From Nephrocerus scutellatus (Eukaryota; Arthropoda; Insecta; Diptera; Pipunculidae), in NCBI GenBank assembly GCA_947095585.1, contig OX352763.1, forward strand, positions 102,527,908-102,591,907: a DNA stretch of 64,000 nt. The letters run 5' to 3'. Each line of letters starts with the position of its first letter. The stretch's first letter is position 1. Below the pieces are notes generated by a model. It was not told the DNA's origin and did no database searches. It worked only from the letters and a program-made list of their open reading frames with translations. Positions 44,142-53,966 of the stretch are shown piece by piece. Position numbers and translations under genes: made by a program.

Positions 44142-44405
44142 TTAATTTGAAAAGACTAAATATACGGGACATTTTCTGTAATTTGCCGTATGACAAAATT
44201 TATTACAACCTACGCAAAACCTAGCAATACCAATTTGCTCCTTAATAGTTCCATCAGACTGTGGAATATATATATATAGGAATATATTTATTATTTTCTT
44301 CTTTGGACGATAACTCGCAAATTTGGGACCGTGACTTTTACCACACTTGACACACAAATTGCTTATTGTAATTAATAAACACGTGTCCAAAACCGCTGGC
44401 ATCTC
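44142..44405 (-). pseudogene. LINE ORF1 (gag-like), 3' part after a 9.6-kb insertion
   Basis: Encodes LCVKCGKSHGPKF and RFCVGCNKFCHTANYRKCPV, two of the three cysteine knuckles of Jockey/I-type ORF1 proteins (C-x2-C-x3-H-x4-C, C-x2-C..H..Y-x-CPVY). The 5' part continues at 53967-54245 beyond Harbinger B. Deleting 44409-53963 and one TTA copy yields TVTQCKRCQRF at the joint, the first knuckle, which confirms the split. Two further frameshifts are present. Confidence 0.8.
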
Positions 44406-44553
44406 TTAAGCTGCCCATACACGATACAACCCGGTTGGACAACCGGTTGTCAACCGGGTTGTAAAATTTCTTATTTCCCAACCATGTTTATAAACGTCAA
44501 ACAATTTATTGAGCCGATTGATCTCTAAATAAAATTGTGTTTTTCAATTTATA

Positions 44554-44757
44554 GAATGTGCGAAAAAACTAAAACTATTTGTGCGTTAATGATAATTGCT
44601 GAAATTTGTTGTGAAGATGAAGACGAATTTAAACGTATAACAAGAAAGATATGGATGAAGGAATGGTATAAAAAAGAAAATTAATTTGCTAATACCAAAT
44701 TATTAAATGAATTAAAGGTTAGCCAACCAGGCGATTTTAAAAATTATATGCGTATGG
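44554..44757 (+). pseudogene. Harbinger B transposase, N-terminal exon part 1
   Basis: The frame reads MCEKTKTICALMIIAEICCE, then FKRITRKIWMKEWYKKEN, a stop, then LLNELKVSQPGDFKNYMRM. The R(K/R)-x-W-x-(K/R)EW...LL-x-EL...D-x-x-F-x-NY-x-RM box is the N-terminal signature of PIF/Harbinger transposases. It is broken at ATGG (44754-44757) by the solo LTR and resumes at 48386. Confidence 0.8.
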
Positions 44758-45977
44758 TGTGAGGAAAAAAATTGTCCCACACAATTTTTTCCACACTATT
44801 CGTATATATAATTTTAATAAAAGTAAACTTGTATACCCATTACAAACAGACACCATAGTATTTTAACATGTTGCCCACTCTCCTTATGTGGATTGCAACA
44901 TGCTGCCCACTCTCCTTGAGTGAATTGTAAAAACACTCACCAAAAGAATACTCTCGTCTTATGGTTCAGGAAACTCCAGTTTTCTATTGTTTCCCCTTTT
45001 CCTCTCTTCTCTCGTAAACTCACCACACATAGCTAGTACGCATCATCATCAAGCGGCTGAGCGAAACAACAACAACATGATACGAGATCACACAGACTGG
45101 GAATACCCAAATCTATGACTAAGGAGTAAACGCACCCGCAATACACTCGGAAGCAACAACAACACACAGGCAGTACGAGTCACCACAGACATAGAATATC
45201 CGATCGATGTCGATTCAAGCAACAACAACACACAGGCAGTACGAGTCACCACAGACATAGAATATCCGATCGATGTCGATTCAAGAAACAACAACAAACA
45301 ATATGCAATACATGGCCGCGTACAGTTCACAGCATTATCAGACAAGCAGAGAGGTACAACAACAACAAGCAAACAACACAGACTCGGAAGATCCGATCGA
45401 TGTCGATTCAAGAGAACAACAACAATAAGCATGCACTACAAAACGGGGCAGACTTAGGAAGGAAACAACAACAAATAATATGCATACATGGCCGCGTACA
45501 TTCCACAGTTCGCAGCATCACTAGACAAGCAGAGAGGTACAATAACAACAAACAGGCAATGCAGACTAGGAAGATCCGATCGATGACAACAACAACGAGC
45601 ATGTATTATAAGACGGCACCGAATCACAAATAGAACAACAACAAACAGCACGCAATGCATGGTGACCAGGAAAATCAACAAACAACATAGGGTCGACGGA
45701 GGCAACAACAACGCCACACCACTGGTCGATCGTATGATTTAACGGATTTCCCTATCGTTGCATCAACGGGACCTGGGAACAACAAGCCATCAAGCGCAGC
45801 AATGCTAACCGGCCAACAACAAGCCATCAAGCGCAGCAATGCTAACCGGCCAACAACAGACAACAACAACAATGCCAGAACAAAGGAAGCAACAACGATA
45901 CACCATCGACCGATCATACGATTTAACGGACTCTTCGATCGTAGCATTTAACGGGACTCCTTCACTCGACGAAAGAG

Positions 45978-45986
45978 TATAAAAGG
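45978..45986 (+). promoter_or_regulatory. TATA box of the solo LTR
   Basis: TATAAAAGG, followed 30-50 bp later by CCTAACAATCGGCCTTCTTT and TCCCTCCTCCCGGCAACAAG, where a start site would be expected. The AATAAA at 48265 would end transcripts of an R region including the array. Confidence 0.6.
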
Positions 45987-46069
45987 CCAGCAGTCCTAAC
46001 AATCGGCCTTCTTTCCTAGTGATCCCTCCTCCCGGCAACAAGTGTACGATCGAAAGTGCAAGAGTGAAA

Positions 46070-48180
46070 TCCTTGCCTTCCCATCCACGCTTTACGCCAG
46101 TATCATTATCCTCACGCCTGAAAGTGCAAGAGTGAAATCCTTGCCTTCACGCTAGTATCATTATCCTCACGCCTGAAAGTGCAAGAGTGAAATCCTTGCC
46201 TTCACGCTAGTATCATTATCCTCACGCCTGAAAGTGCAAGAGTGAAATCCTTGCCTTCACGCTAGTATCATTATCCTCACGCCTGAAAGTGCAAGAGTGC
46301 AATCCTTGCCTTCACGCTAGTATCATTATCCTCACGCCTGAAAGTGCAAGAGTGAAATCCTTGCCTTCACGCTAGTATCATTATCCTCACGCTTGAAAGT
46401 GCAAGAGCGAAATCCTTGCTTTCACGCCCACGCTTTACGCTAGTATCATTATCCTCACGCCTGAAAGTGCAAGAGTGAAATCCTTGCCTTCACGCTAGTA
46501 TCATTATCCTCACGCCTGAAAGTGCAAGAGTGCAATCCTTGCCTTCACGCTAGTATCATTATCCTCACGCCTGAAAGTGCAAGAGTGAAATCCTTGCCTT
46601 CACGCTAGTATCATTATCCTCACGCTTGAAAGTGCAAGAGCGAAATCCTTGCTTTCACGCCCACGCTTTACGCTAGTATAACTATCCTCACGCCTGAAAG
46701 TGCAAGAGTGAAATCCTTGCCTTCACGCTAGTATCATTATCCTCACGCCTGAAAGTGCAAGAGTGAAATCCTTGCCTTCACGCTAGTATCATTATCCTCA
46801 CGCCTGAAAGTGCAAGAGTGAAATCCTTGCCTTCACGCTAGTATCATTATCCTCACGCTTGAAAGTGCAAGAGCGAAATCCTTGCTTTCACGCCCACGCT
46901 TTACGCTAGTATAACTATCCTCACGCCTGAAAGTGCAAGAGTGAAATCCTTGCCTTCACGCTAGTATCATTATCCTCACGCCTGAAAGTGCAAGAGTGAA
47001 ATCCTTGCCTTCACGCTAGTATCATTATCCTCACGCCTGAAAGTGCAAGAGTGCAATCCTTGCCTTCACGCTAGTATCATTATCCTCACGCCTGAAAGTG
47101 CAAGAGTGAAATCCTTGCCTTCACGCTAGTATCATTATCCTCACGCTTGAAAGTGCAAGAGCGAAATCCTTGCTTTCACGCCCACGCTTTACGCTAGTAT
47201 AACTATCCTCACGCCTGAAAGTGCAAGAGTGAAATCCTTGCCTTCACGCTAGTATCATTATCCTCACGCCTGAAAGTGCAAGAGTGAAATCCTTGCCTTC
47301 ACGCTAGTATCATTATCCTCACGCCTGAAAGTGCAATCCTTGCCTTCACGCTAGTATCATTATCCTCACGCCTGAAAGTGCAAGAGTGAAATCCTTGCCT
47401 TCACGCTAGTATCATTATCCTCACGCCTGAAAGTGCAAGAGTGAAATCCTTGCCTTCACGCTAGTATCATTATCCTCACGCCTGAAAGTGCAAGAGTGCA
47501 ATCCTTGCCTTCACGCTAGTATCATTATCCTCACGCCTGAAAGTGCAAGAGTGAAATCCTTGCCTTCACGCTAGTATCATTATCCTCACGCTTGAAAGTG
47601 CAAGAGCGAAATCCTTGCTTTCACGCCCACGCTTTACGCTAGTATAACTATCCTCACGCCTGAAAGTGCAAGAGTGAAATCCTTGCCTTCACGCTAGTAT
47701 CATTATCCTCACGCCTGAAAGTGCAAGAGTGAAATCCTTGCCTTCACGCTAGTATCATTATCCTCACGCTTGAAAGTGCAAGAGCGAAATCCTTGCCTTC
47801 ACGCCCACGCTTTACGCTAGTATAACTATCCTCACGCCTGAAAGTGCAAGAGTGAAATCCTTGCCTTCACGCCCACGCTTTACGCTAGTATAACTACCCT
47901 CACGCCTGAAAGTGCAAGAGTGAAATCCTTGCCTTCACATCCACGCTTTACGCTAACGAAATTATCCTCACGCTTGAAAGTGCAAGAGCGAAATCCTTGC
48001 CTTCACGCTAGTATCATTATCCTCACGCTTGAAAGTGCAAGAGTGAAATCCTTGCCTTCACGCTAGTACAACTATCCTCACGCTTGAAAGTGCAAGAGTG
48101 AAATCCTTGCCTTCACGTCCACGCCTTACGCTAGTACAACTATCCTCACGGCCGAGAGTGCAAGAGTGAAATCCTTGCCT
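46070..48180. repeat. about 38 tandem copies of a 55-bp unit with higher-order pattern
   Basis: The basic unit runs from CTGAAAGTGCAAGAGTGAAA through TCCTTGCCTTCACGCTAGTA to TCATTATCCTCACGC. A longer variant (GCTTGAAAGTGCAAGAGCGA, with CCCACGCTTTACGCTAGTAT inserted) recurs at about 46390, 46624, 46857, 47147, 47588 and 47766. A third variant has GTGCAATCC in place of GTGAAATCC. These variants recur in blocks of about 230-450 bp, showing amplification of multi-unit blocks. The 3' units (after 47860) are more diverged. Confidence 0.92.
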
Positions 48181-48385
48181 AACAAACACAATTTAACCTT
48201 ATACGTAGTTTTAAGCCAATAATAGTTTTAAGTTTACGGATTAAGCTAAAAAAAAGGAAAAAATAATAAAACCAATTGAATTCCATTCCCTAAACAAACA
48301 AATTCTTTTTATTGTAACGACCCTAGTAGTAGAAGGAACCCTGGTCACACTGAGTTTTACCCCGGCTGGGAAAAACCTCGTTACA

Positions 48386-48674
48386 ATGGATAATGCAACA
48401 TTTCAAGATTGGTTGGAGAAAGTCAAGCCAATAATTATTAAAAAAGATACTTTTATGCGGGATGCTATCTCACCTGAAACACGTTTGTCGATAACGTTAC
48501 CCTTGCATGTTGTTATCTTCATAACTATTTAAAAAAACGAAAATTAGTTTTATATTCTAATTGCCCAGCAGTCACCACTCAGTCTACTACACAAATCTTA
48601 TTGGAAATGCAACCTTCGCAGTCAAGGAATTCATCAAAACTCGCTAAAGATATGAGAAACAATTTGGCGTTTTT
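48386..48674 (+). pseudogene. Harbinger B transposase, N-terminal part 2 and C-terminal scrap
   Basis: Continues the frame after the LTR: DNATFQDWLEKVKPIIIKKD, TFMRDAISPETRLSITL, the usual Harbinger segment before the RFLATG box. It then degenerates. 48560-48672 may be the C-terminal end (KLAKDMRNNLA), continuing after the Merlin insertion as ANNFCAVINDLHNNIQ stop (about 52080-52130). The DDE core is deleted. Confidence 0.65.
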
Positions 48675-49204
48675 GCAGTATAACCCGCATGCGAATTTAC
48701 GCCCCCTGCCACGTTGGGGGCGGCATAAAGAAGGCGGCGGTCACGCCCTCTTTTTGTAGGAGTGGCTGTCAAAGTTTGTTTTGTTTTTTTTTTCCATAAA
48801 AATCCATTTTCCCAAGTGATTTGAAGGCGGTTTGGGGGTTAATTGGTACCATATGAAAGGTAATAAAAATACCTTCCATTTAAAAAAAAAAATAGGCCAA
48901 TCGATCCTCCTTCGGCAGTTGTAGAGTCAAGAAACTGTCTTTTATATAAAAGGTGAAAAAGAGGCGTGCTTAAAAGTGGGTGGGCCTAAATATTGGTAAA
49001 AAATGAAAGGTAAAAATTAGTTCTACACGGTCCTACTGTTTTTATGGGCGTGGCATAGTTACAACGGAAGGTAGATAAGTTTGTATACTTTTTTTTTAAG
49101 CCTTTTCCTCATTACCCATGAGGTAAGCTTACAAATGCGTTTTTTTACATGCTATCCCCGGTAGGCATAATGCATGAGTTCTGAAAAGAACTTTTTGTAG
49201 CTTT

Positions 49205-50284
49205 TTACATTTCTTCAGATTCTTCCAATTCTTCTCCGTCCAGCAGCTCAGAAATGTTGGGCTTCGGATTTAAGGGGTTGTATAACAATCCTGCTGCCTT
49301 CATGAAATCCACGAATGGATCCACTTTGGTTACTCTACACCTTTTAGAAAACATGTATTTCGCCAAATAGCCAGCAAAAAAGTTTTTTCGTCGTCCCGAG
49401 GAGTTTATTGTCCTCTTGACTTCACCCCAACTGCACTGACTGCACCCCAAGACGCCTCTATATGGTTGGTACACGCACCTGTCGCCCTGTCAACCAAACT
49501 TACTGAGTGATTGACTGTCAGGCGCGTGTATCCTTCATCTGCCAGGCAATTGTAGGCTTTCCAACAATCAGACATGATTGTTGTTCCTGGCAGAATCCAT
49601 TCCTTAATAATTGGAAGGAGGGTCTCTGTATCTCGTTTTTCCACGGGCACCATAAAGCAAAAGCCTGATTCGCGTTCAATGCCACCGAAGACCCACTGGC
49701 CTTCGACATGGTGCCCACGATGATACTTTCTTTTTCCGAATTTGGACTCATCGATTTCTACGATTTTTCCAATGCCTCCTATTTGGGTCTTGTTGACCAA
49801 AACCTATATGAATTAACACATATTTATATGATAAAAAGTTATAAAAAATTAATAAAAAAGCGGTCATCTGCAGAATGAGATCACTTCGACTAGTACGAAA
49901 TTAAAGTTTGACTTACCAAATCAATGAGGACTTCTCTCGAAAAAGATGCCCAATCCGTCACTGAATGGCAGCTGAAAATCTTGCATTGCTTTCTACAAAG
50001 CTCCAATGTCGGATTATCCAGCCAAAGATTCACGAATTGGCAAATTTTCAAAATAGATAAATTAGATTTATCGAAGAATGTATTTTTCCGGACGCAGAAG
50101 TGTTCGTTACATCGTATAGTTTTTTTTTCTTTTGGTGTGCAATACGTCCATTGCACACTCAATAGAAGCCATTATACCGTTTTTTTAAATCCATAATGTG
50201 TCCATTGCAGCAATTTATTCTTTGGGGTATAGCCCCAAGCTCCTGCAGGTATGAAATCAGATTCAAACCTCCGTTATCATCCAT
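49205..50284 (-). pseudogene. Merlin (IS1595/ISXO2-like DDE) transposase, one intron, few lesions
   Basis: Exon 1 is 50284-49917 (start MDDNGGLNLISYLQELGAIP), the intron is 49916-49804 (GTAAGT to ATATAG), and exon 2 is 49803-49205. A zinc-ribbon-like N-terminus has CCNGHI, VCNGRI, RCNEHFC. ISXO2-type catalytic motifs are VEIDESKFGKRKYHRG (D1), TIMSDCWKAY (D2) and NHIEASWG (E), then FFAGYLAKYMF and DPFVDFM. Lesions: TGA within YNGFY-stop-VCNG, a frameshift in an A9 run at about 50115, and a 20-bp duplication of GGGGTGCAGTCAGTGCAGTT type at about 49425-49450 that shifts frame after IEASWG. The protein would be about 310 aa, the normal Merlin size. The stop abuts the inner edge of the left arm. 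Confidence 0.88.
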
Positions 50285-50591
50285 TTTTTGTAAGTCACAA
50301 ATATTTATGAATCTAGCACACATTATTATTTTTTTTTAAAAGAAATAACTAATTATCAACAAAATTCACAAATTTTCGAAAATATTTACAAATTTTCACT
50401 AATTTTCAAAACAAATTATTTTGAGAAATTGAAATTTCAAATTCTATAGCAACGGTAACTATATGTTTTTTTTTTCATTTCATTTCAATATTACTTATTT
50501 TTGTAAGTAGGAGCCAACTCTGATAATATTATTCCCTTCATCTTCATTTATCGATATTATATGTAATTATAAAAAACCAATTATATACGAA
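50285..50591. promoter_or_regulatory. divergent intergenic region of the Merlin element
   Basis: About 300 bp of AT-rich DNA between the transposase start (-) and the second ORF start (+). It must hold promoters for both if both are expressed. No canonical TATAAA pair stands out. Confidence 0.35.
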
Positions 50592-50954
50592 ATGAATCTG
50601 GAACAGAAAGCACGGATTGCAGCGAATCGCCTGGCGGCACGCAAGAAGATGCTAAACAGGTATGACATATGCTGTTTCCAAAGAGTTCCTGGATTCATAG
50701 CGGATGCGTTTTTTAGTGACGCTTCGTACCATGAAAGATTAATTATAACAACATTTGCATTTTTAAACGGCATTTCTATTGAAAATTTGCAGTTAATTGT
50801 TCGAAAACGCTTAACGCCAATTAAGTGGGATAAAGTTAAAGTCCTGTACGAACAATTTAGCTTGGGCAAATATACTGATAAATATTATTCATATTGTACA
50901 ATAAGAAATGTTGTTAGTTACTTAAACGGCAAGGTTAAAGTTAAAAATAATTAA
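50592..50954 (+). CDS. second ORF of the Merlin element, 120 aa, unknown
   Basis: An intact frame starting MNLEQKARIAANRLAARKKM, with ICCFQRVPGFIADAFFSDAS, RLIITTFAFLNGISIENLQL and a basic end KVKVKNN. Its stop codon lies immediately before the inner edge of the right inverted repeat (about 50964), mirroring how the transposase stop meets the left repeat, so the frame is framed by the element. I recognise no domain. The basic N-terminal helix could bind nucleic acid. Merlin elements are usually described with only a transposase, so an accessory gene would be new. Alternatively it is captured or chance sequence. Confidence 0.55.
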   Translation: MNLEQKARIAANRLAARKKMLNRYDICCFQRVPGFIADAFFSDASYHERLIITTFAFLNGISIENLQLIVRKRLTPIKWDKVKVLYEQFSLGKYTDKYYSYCTIRNVVSYLNGKVKVKNN

Positions 50955-51090
50955 AAAAAGGCTTTTCAGGACTCATGCATTATGCCTACCGGGGATAGCA
51001 TGTAAAAAAATGCATTTGTAAGCTTACCTCATGGGTAATGAGGAAAAGGCTTAAAAAAATTAATTTTCCTGGAAAACCCGAATTTATGTG

Positions 51091-52010
51091 CCTCCCTCCT
51101 ACAAAAATGGGGCGTGACCGCCAAGAAAAAATGCTGTTTTCATGGTGTCCTCAATGAGGGCTTTCATTAGAGTGGTGTCTGGAACACCTCACCCAATGCG
51201 GGTTATACTGCTGTTCGCCATATAACATCTAATTTCGTATGGGGAAATAAAAGCAATACAAACTGATGCACGTTCCACTAAAATTGGACCATGCCCATAA
51301 AAATGGTATGGTCGTATAGAGGTAATGTCAAAATTTTTTTTGGTACCAATATTTATGTCCGCCCACTTTTTAAAACGCCCTCTTATTACCCTACCACTGG
51401 CAAGGGTGGTCCGATTGGTCCCTTTTTTTTTGTTTATTAATACTTACCCTTAATACCTTTCATTCGATACCAATTAACCCCCAAACCTCCTTCAAAACAC
51501 TCGGGAAAATGGTTTTTTGTGTAAAATTTCATAACTTTGTATGGCCCTCCTACAAAAACGGGGCGTGACCTCCAAGAAAAAATGCTGTTTTCATGGTGTC
51601 CTCAATGAGGGCTTTCATTAGAGTGGTGTCTGGAACCCCTCACTCGGGTTATACTGCTGTTCGCCATATAACACCTAATTTCGTATGGGGAAATAAAAGC
51701 AATACAAACTGATGCACGTTCCACTAAAATTGGACCATGCCCATAAAAATGGTATTGTCGTATAGAGGTAATGTCAACTTTTTTTTGGTACCAATATTTA
51801 TGTCCGCCCACTTTTTAAAACGCCCTCTTATTACCCTACCACTGGCAAGGGTGGTCCGATTGGTCCCTTTTTTTTTGTTTATTAATACTTACCCTTAATA
51901 CCTTTCATTCGATACCAATTAACCCCCAAACCTCCTTCAAAACACTCGGGAAAATGGTTTTTTGTGTAAAATTTCATAACTTTGTATGGCCCTCCTACAT
52001 AAACGGGGCG
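51091..52010. repeat. tandem duplication (about 450 bp) of the Merlin right arm
   Basis: 51091-51545 and 51546-51993 are about 97 percent identical, from CTCCTACAAAAA(T/C)GGGGCGTG to CACTCGGGAAAATGGTTTTT. Each copy includes its own terminal GGGTTATACTGCTG, so the right side has three possible ends. Confidence 0.85.
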
Positions 52011-52385
52011 TGTATCCTGAGGGCTTTCAGGAAAGGGGTGTCTGGAACCCCAAATCCAATGCGGGTTATACTGCAGTTTAGCCAACAATTTTTGTGCCGT
52101 TATAAATGATTTGCATAACAATATTCAATAAAAAACATTGAATTAAAATGAATTCATTTATTTATGTACATACTTAGTTTTATTTATAATTATTAAGAAA
52201 ATTGAGTGACAGACATTAGGTCTTGAACAGTTATGTTGTGCCACATTCAGTTGTGTTTGCAGATCCTCTAGAAACTGGAACATCAGAAATGAAAGAAAAT
52301 CTTTGATTGCAGTCAAGCGGCGTCGACGATCTAGACAAATTATAGGTGGAGGTGGCACTACTTGTAGCTGGAGATATTGAGGTAA

Positions 52386-52967
52386 TATCGGGTGTTTCAA
52401 CAGGTGCGCTTCAACTTTTCTCCGATAGGGACGGCGAACGACGCCATATTTTTTATTGTTCTTTTGTCATTTGGTATATTCATATGGTTCATTAGTATAC
52501 ATTTCATCATGGAACGCTACACATGTGAACAGTGATTGCAAATCGTGCAAATTTTTTATCAAAATAATCGTTCTGTTGCCGCTACTTTAAGAGCATTACG
52601 GCCATTCTACGGTCCATTTAACGATGAGGCTCACTTTTGGCTAGAAGGATTTGTCAACAAGCAAAATATGCGTTACTGGGCAGAAAGCAACCCACACGTG
52701 ATTCATGAGGCACCGTTGCATCCCGAAAAAGTCACTGTTTGGTGCGGATTACATGCCGGCGGCGTCATTGGGCCATATTTTTGGTTCAAAGATTGGACTT
52801 CGTAAAACGTGCACGCGGTGGTCATGCAAAAGAAATCGAGTTTCATACTTAAATGTATCATATGTATATGTTCAAATTCGTTAATAAAAAAAAGTTAGTT
52901 CAAAAGTCGAACAGTTTGTGTTTTATTCAAAAAAAAAGTTGAAGTGCTCTTATTGAAAAACCCTATA
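52386..52967 (+). mobile_element. mariner/Tc1-like element, internally deleted
   Basis: The left end TCGGGTGTTTCAACAGGTGC then GCTTCAAC (52388) is an inverted match, with several mismatches, of the right end GTTGAAGTGCTCTTATTGAA then AAACCCTA (to 52965). Each end is bounded by TA. The transposase lacks its central part. It interrupts the MADF/BESS gene. Confidence 0.75.
52509..52838 (+). pseudogene. mariner/Tc1-like transposase, internal deletion
   Basis: Starts MERYTCEQ, stop (CGA to TGA), LQIVQIFYQNNRSVAATLRA: the helix-turn-helix N-terminus. At about residue 37 it jumps straight to NDEAHFWLEGFVNKQNMRYW, AESNPHVIHEAPLHPEKVTV and WCGLHAGGVIGPYFW, the second catalytic-Asp region of the DD34E/D group. 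It then jumps to the C-terminal VKRARGGHAKEIEFHT. Catalytic D1 and the last acidic residue are deleted, so it is inactive. Confidence 0.8.
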
Positions 52968-53966
52968 GAAGACACAACATTCAATGTCAATTTGTTTAAT
53001 TGCCCTAATAAAAGTATCTCATCTATAGCCTTTTTTGCATATAATTTTTGTTCCTCGCAAAGTTTATTGAATGATAATGCCCAGGAATGTGCATATACAC
53101 ACCATCGTTCACATCTCCTTTCTCGCTATTTAAATTGGTTAAAGTTTCCACTGCCTGTTGTAAAAAATTCATCTCTACTTCTATTGGTGATTACGTGGTT
53201 TCTTCGCATTTTGTTAGTACAACATTTCGCTCTGAAATGAAAATGTATTGTAAGCAATGTATGCATTTTAAAATAAATTACTTACTTGAACTTCATCACT
53301 GGAATCGATAGACGAAGTTCCTTCTAATTTAACTTCGTGGTCTCTTAAAAATTCGAGTAAATTGAAATACCACAACGACGGTTCATATATGTCTTCAAGG
53401 TCTGCTTCTGATCTTTCGCTTCTTATAACTTTTTTCAATTTACGACGGTAACAAGTTCATAAATTATTAATCTTTTTTTTAATGTACTTATGGATGCTCC
53501 ACTTTCTATTTTGTCACATATTTTTATAAGTTTCATGTTCATCCAAGATTTATATTTCAAATCTTTATTTTTATAGACATTACTTTTTATTTTCCATAAT
53601 TCCGGGCAATTTTTATATTCGTCGATTAATTCCCTCCAATTTTCATTATCAATAACTGCCATTGAAAACAAATTCTTATCCTGTTTTTTTAATGTATGTG
53701 TAGAAAACAGAAAAAATGCACAACAAAATTCAACAAAAATGCTATTCCACTGTCTCCATTTGACAGAAAATGTCGTTTTAGTTGTACAATTTCCCCATAA
53801 ACAGTACAACTTTCAATCAAAAGCCCACAAAAATCTAAATATTTTAATATTATTACAACCAACTACCAACAATCAAAATGGTCGTACAACCGGTTGTCAA
53901 CTTCCCGACAGACGATACAACTTCCATAGTTGTACAACTAGGTTGTATCGTGTATGGGCAGCTTTA

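Larger units (their letters stand above)
44758..48385 (+). mobile_element. 3.6-kb solo LTR with internal minisatellite
   Basis: Begins TGTGAGGAAA (44758), ends CTCGTTACA (48385), and is flanked by ATGG on both sides (44754-44757 and 48386-48389). Removing it with one ATGG joins the Harbinger frame as ...RM-DNATFQDW. Inside: a U3-like region rich in CAA/CAACAACAA (45060-45960) with duplicated blocks, TATAAAAGG at 45978-45986, a 2.1-kb tandem array downstream of the predicted start, then AATAAA at 48265. No coding sequence was found, so this is a single LTR left by recombination, assuming the array is part of the LTR. Orientation is taken from the TATA and poly(A) order. Confidence 0.8.
48675..52075. 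mobile_element. Merlin DNA transposon with long terminal inverted repeats
   Basis: The left end GCAGTATAACCCGCAT (about 48676) is complementary to the right ends ATGCGGGTTATACTGC (about 52059-52074) and to internal copies at about 51196-51211 and 51640-51655. The arms are hundreds of bases long. For example 49085-49185 (AAGCCTTTTCCTCATTACCC ... ATGCATGAGTTCTGAAAAG) is the inverted match of 50964-51062. Between the arms sit a Merlin transposase (-) and a divergent ORF (+). A precise 8-9 bp target duplication could not be settled: TTTGGCGT on the left versus TTTAGCCA on the right. Confidence 0.8.
52232..53662 (-). pseudogene. Harbinger B MADF/BESS-type DNA-binding protein, broken
   Basis: The start is MAVIDNENWRELIDEYKNCP at 53662. 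The MADF pattern is clear: LI-x-x-Y-x-x-x-P-x-LW (LIDEYKNCPELW), VYKNKDLKYKSW, KLIKICDKI, then after a frameshift at about 53465 YRRKLKKVIRSE and EPSLWYFNLLEFL. A 54-bp intron (53285-53232) has GTAAGT and TTTCAG ends. The second exon has a BESS-like tail (ALSFNKLCEEQKLYAKKAID, EILLLGQLNKL). A mariner element splits it. Deleting that, with TA, keeps the frame open as VVSS-ITSISPATSSATSTYN to a stop at 52232. At least two frameshifts remain. This protein family is a known partner of Harbinger transposases. Confidence 0.7.
44409..53963. mobile_element. Harbinger B, a PIF/Harbinger element swollen to 9.6 kb by nested insertions
   Basis: The left terminus AGCTGCCCATACACGATACA (44409) is the inverted complement of the right terminus ending at 53963, and TTA lies outside both (44406-44408 and 53964-53966), the TWA duplication preferred by Harbinger. 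Subterminal CAACCGGTTGTCAAC boxes occur at both ends (44438-44456 and 53883-53901). Its own genes are a transposase (+, only the ends survive) and a MADF/BESS protein (-). Inside are a solo LTR (44758-48385), a Merlin element (about 48675-52075) and a mariner-like element (about 52386-52967). Confidence 0.88.

Noticed and set aside
45088..46041. Several 64-114 codon minus frames rich in Val/Leu/Cys
   Set aside because: They are complements of the CAA-rich U3 region of the solo LTR. Codon content follows the repeat, and I see no protein family.
46070..48180. CRISPR-like array (regular repeats)
   Set aside because: Units abut without unique spacers, and the context is eukaryotic retroelement DNA. 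It is an ordinary tandem minisatellite.
49924..50196. 90-codon plus frame over the Merlin transposase N-terminus
   Set aside because: Antisense shadow. The minus strand has the zinc-ribbon and catalytic motifs.
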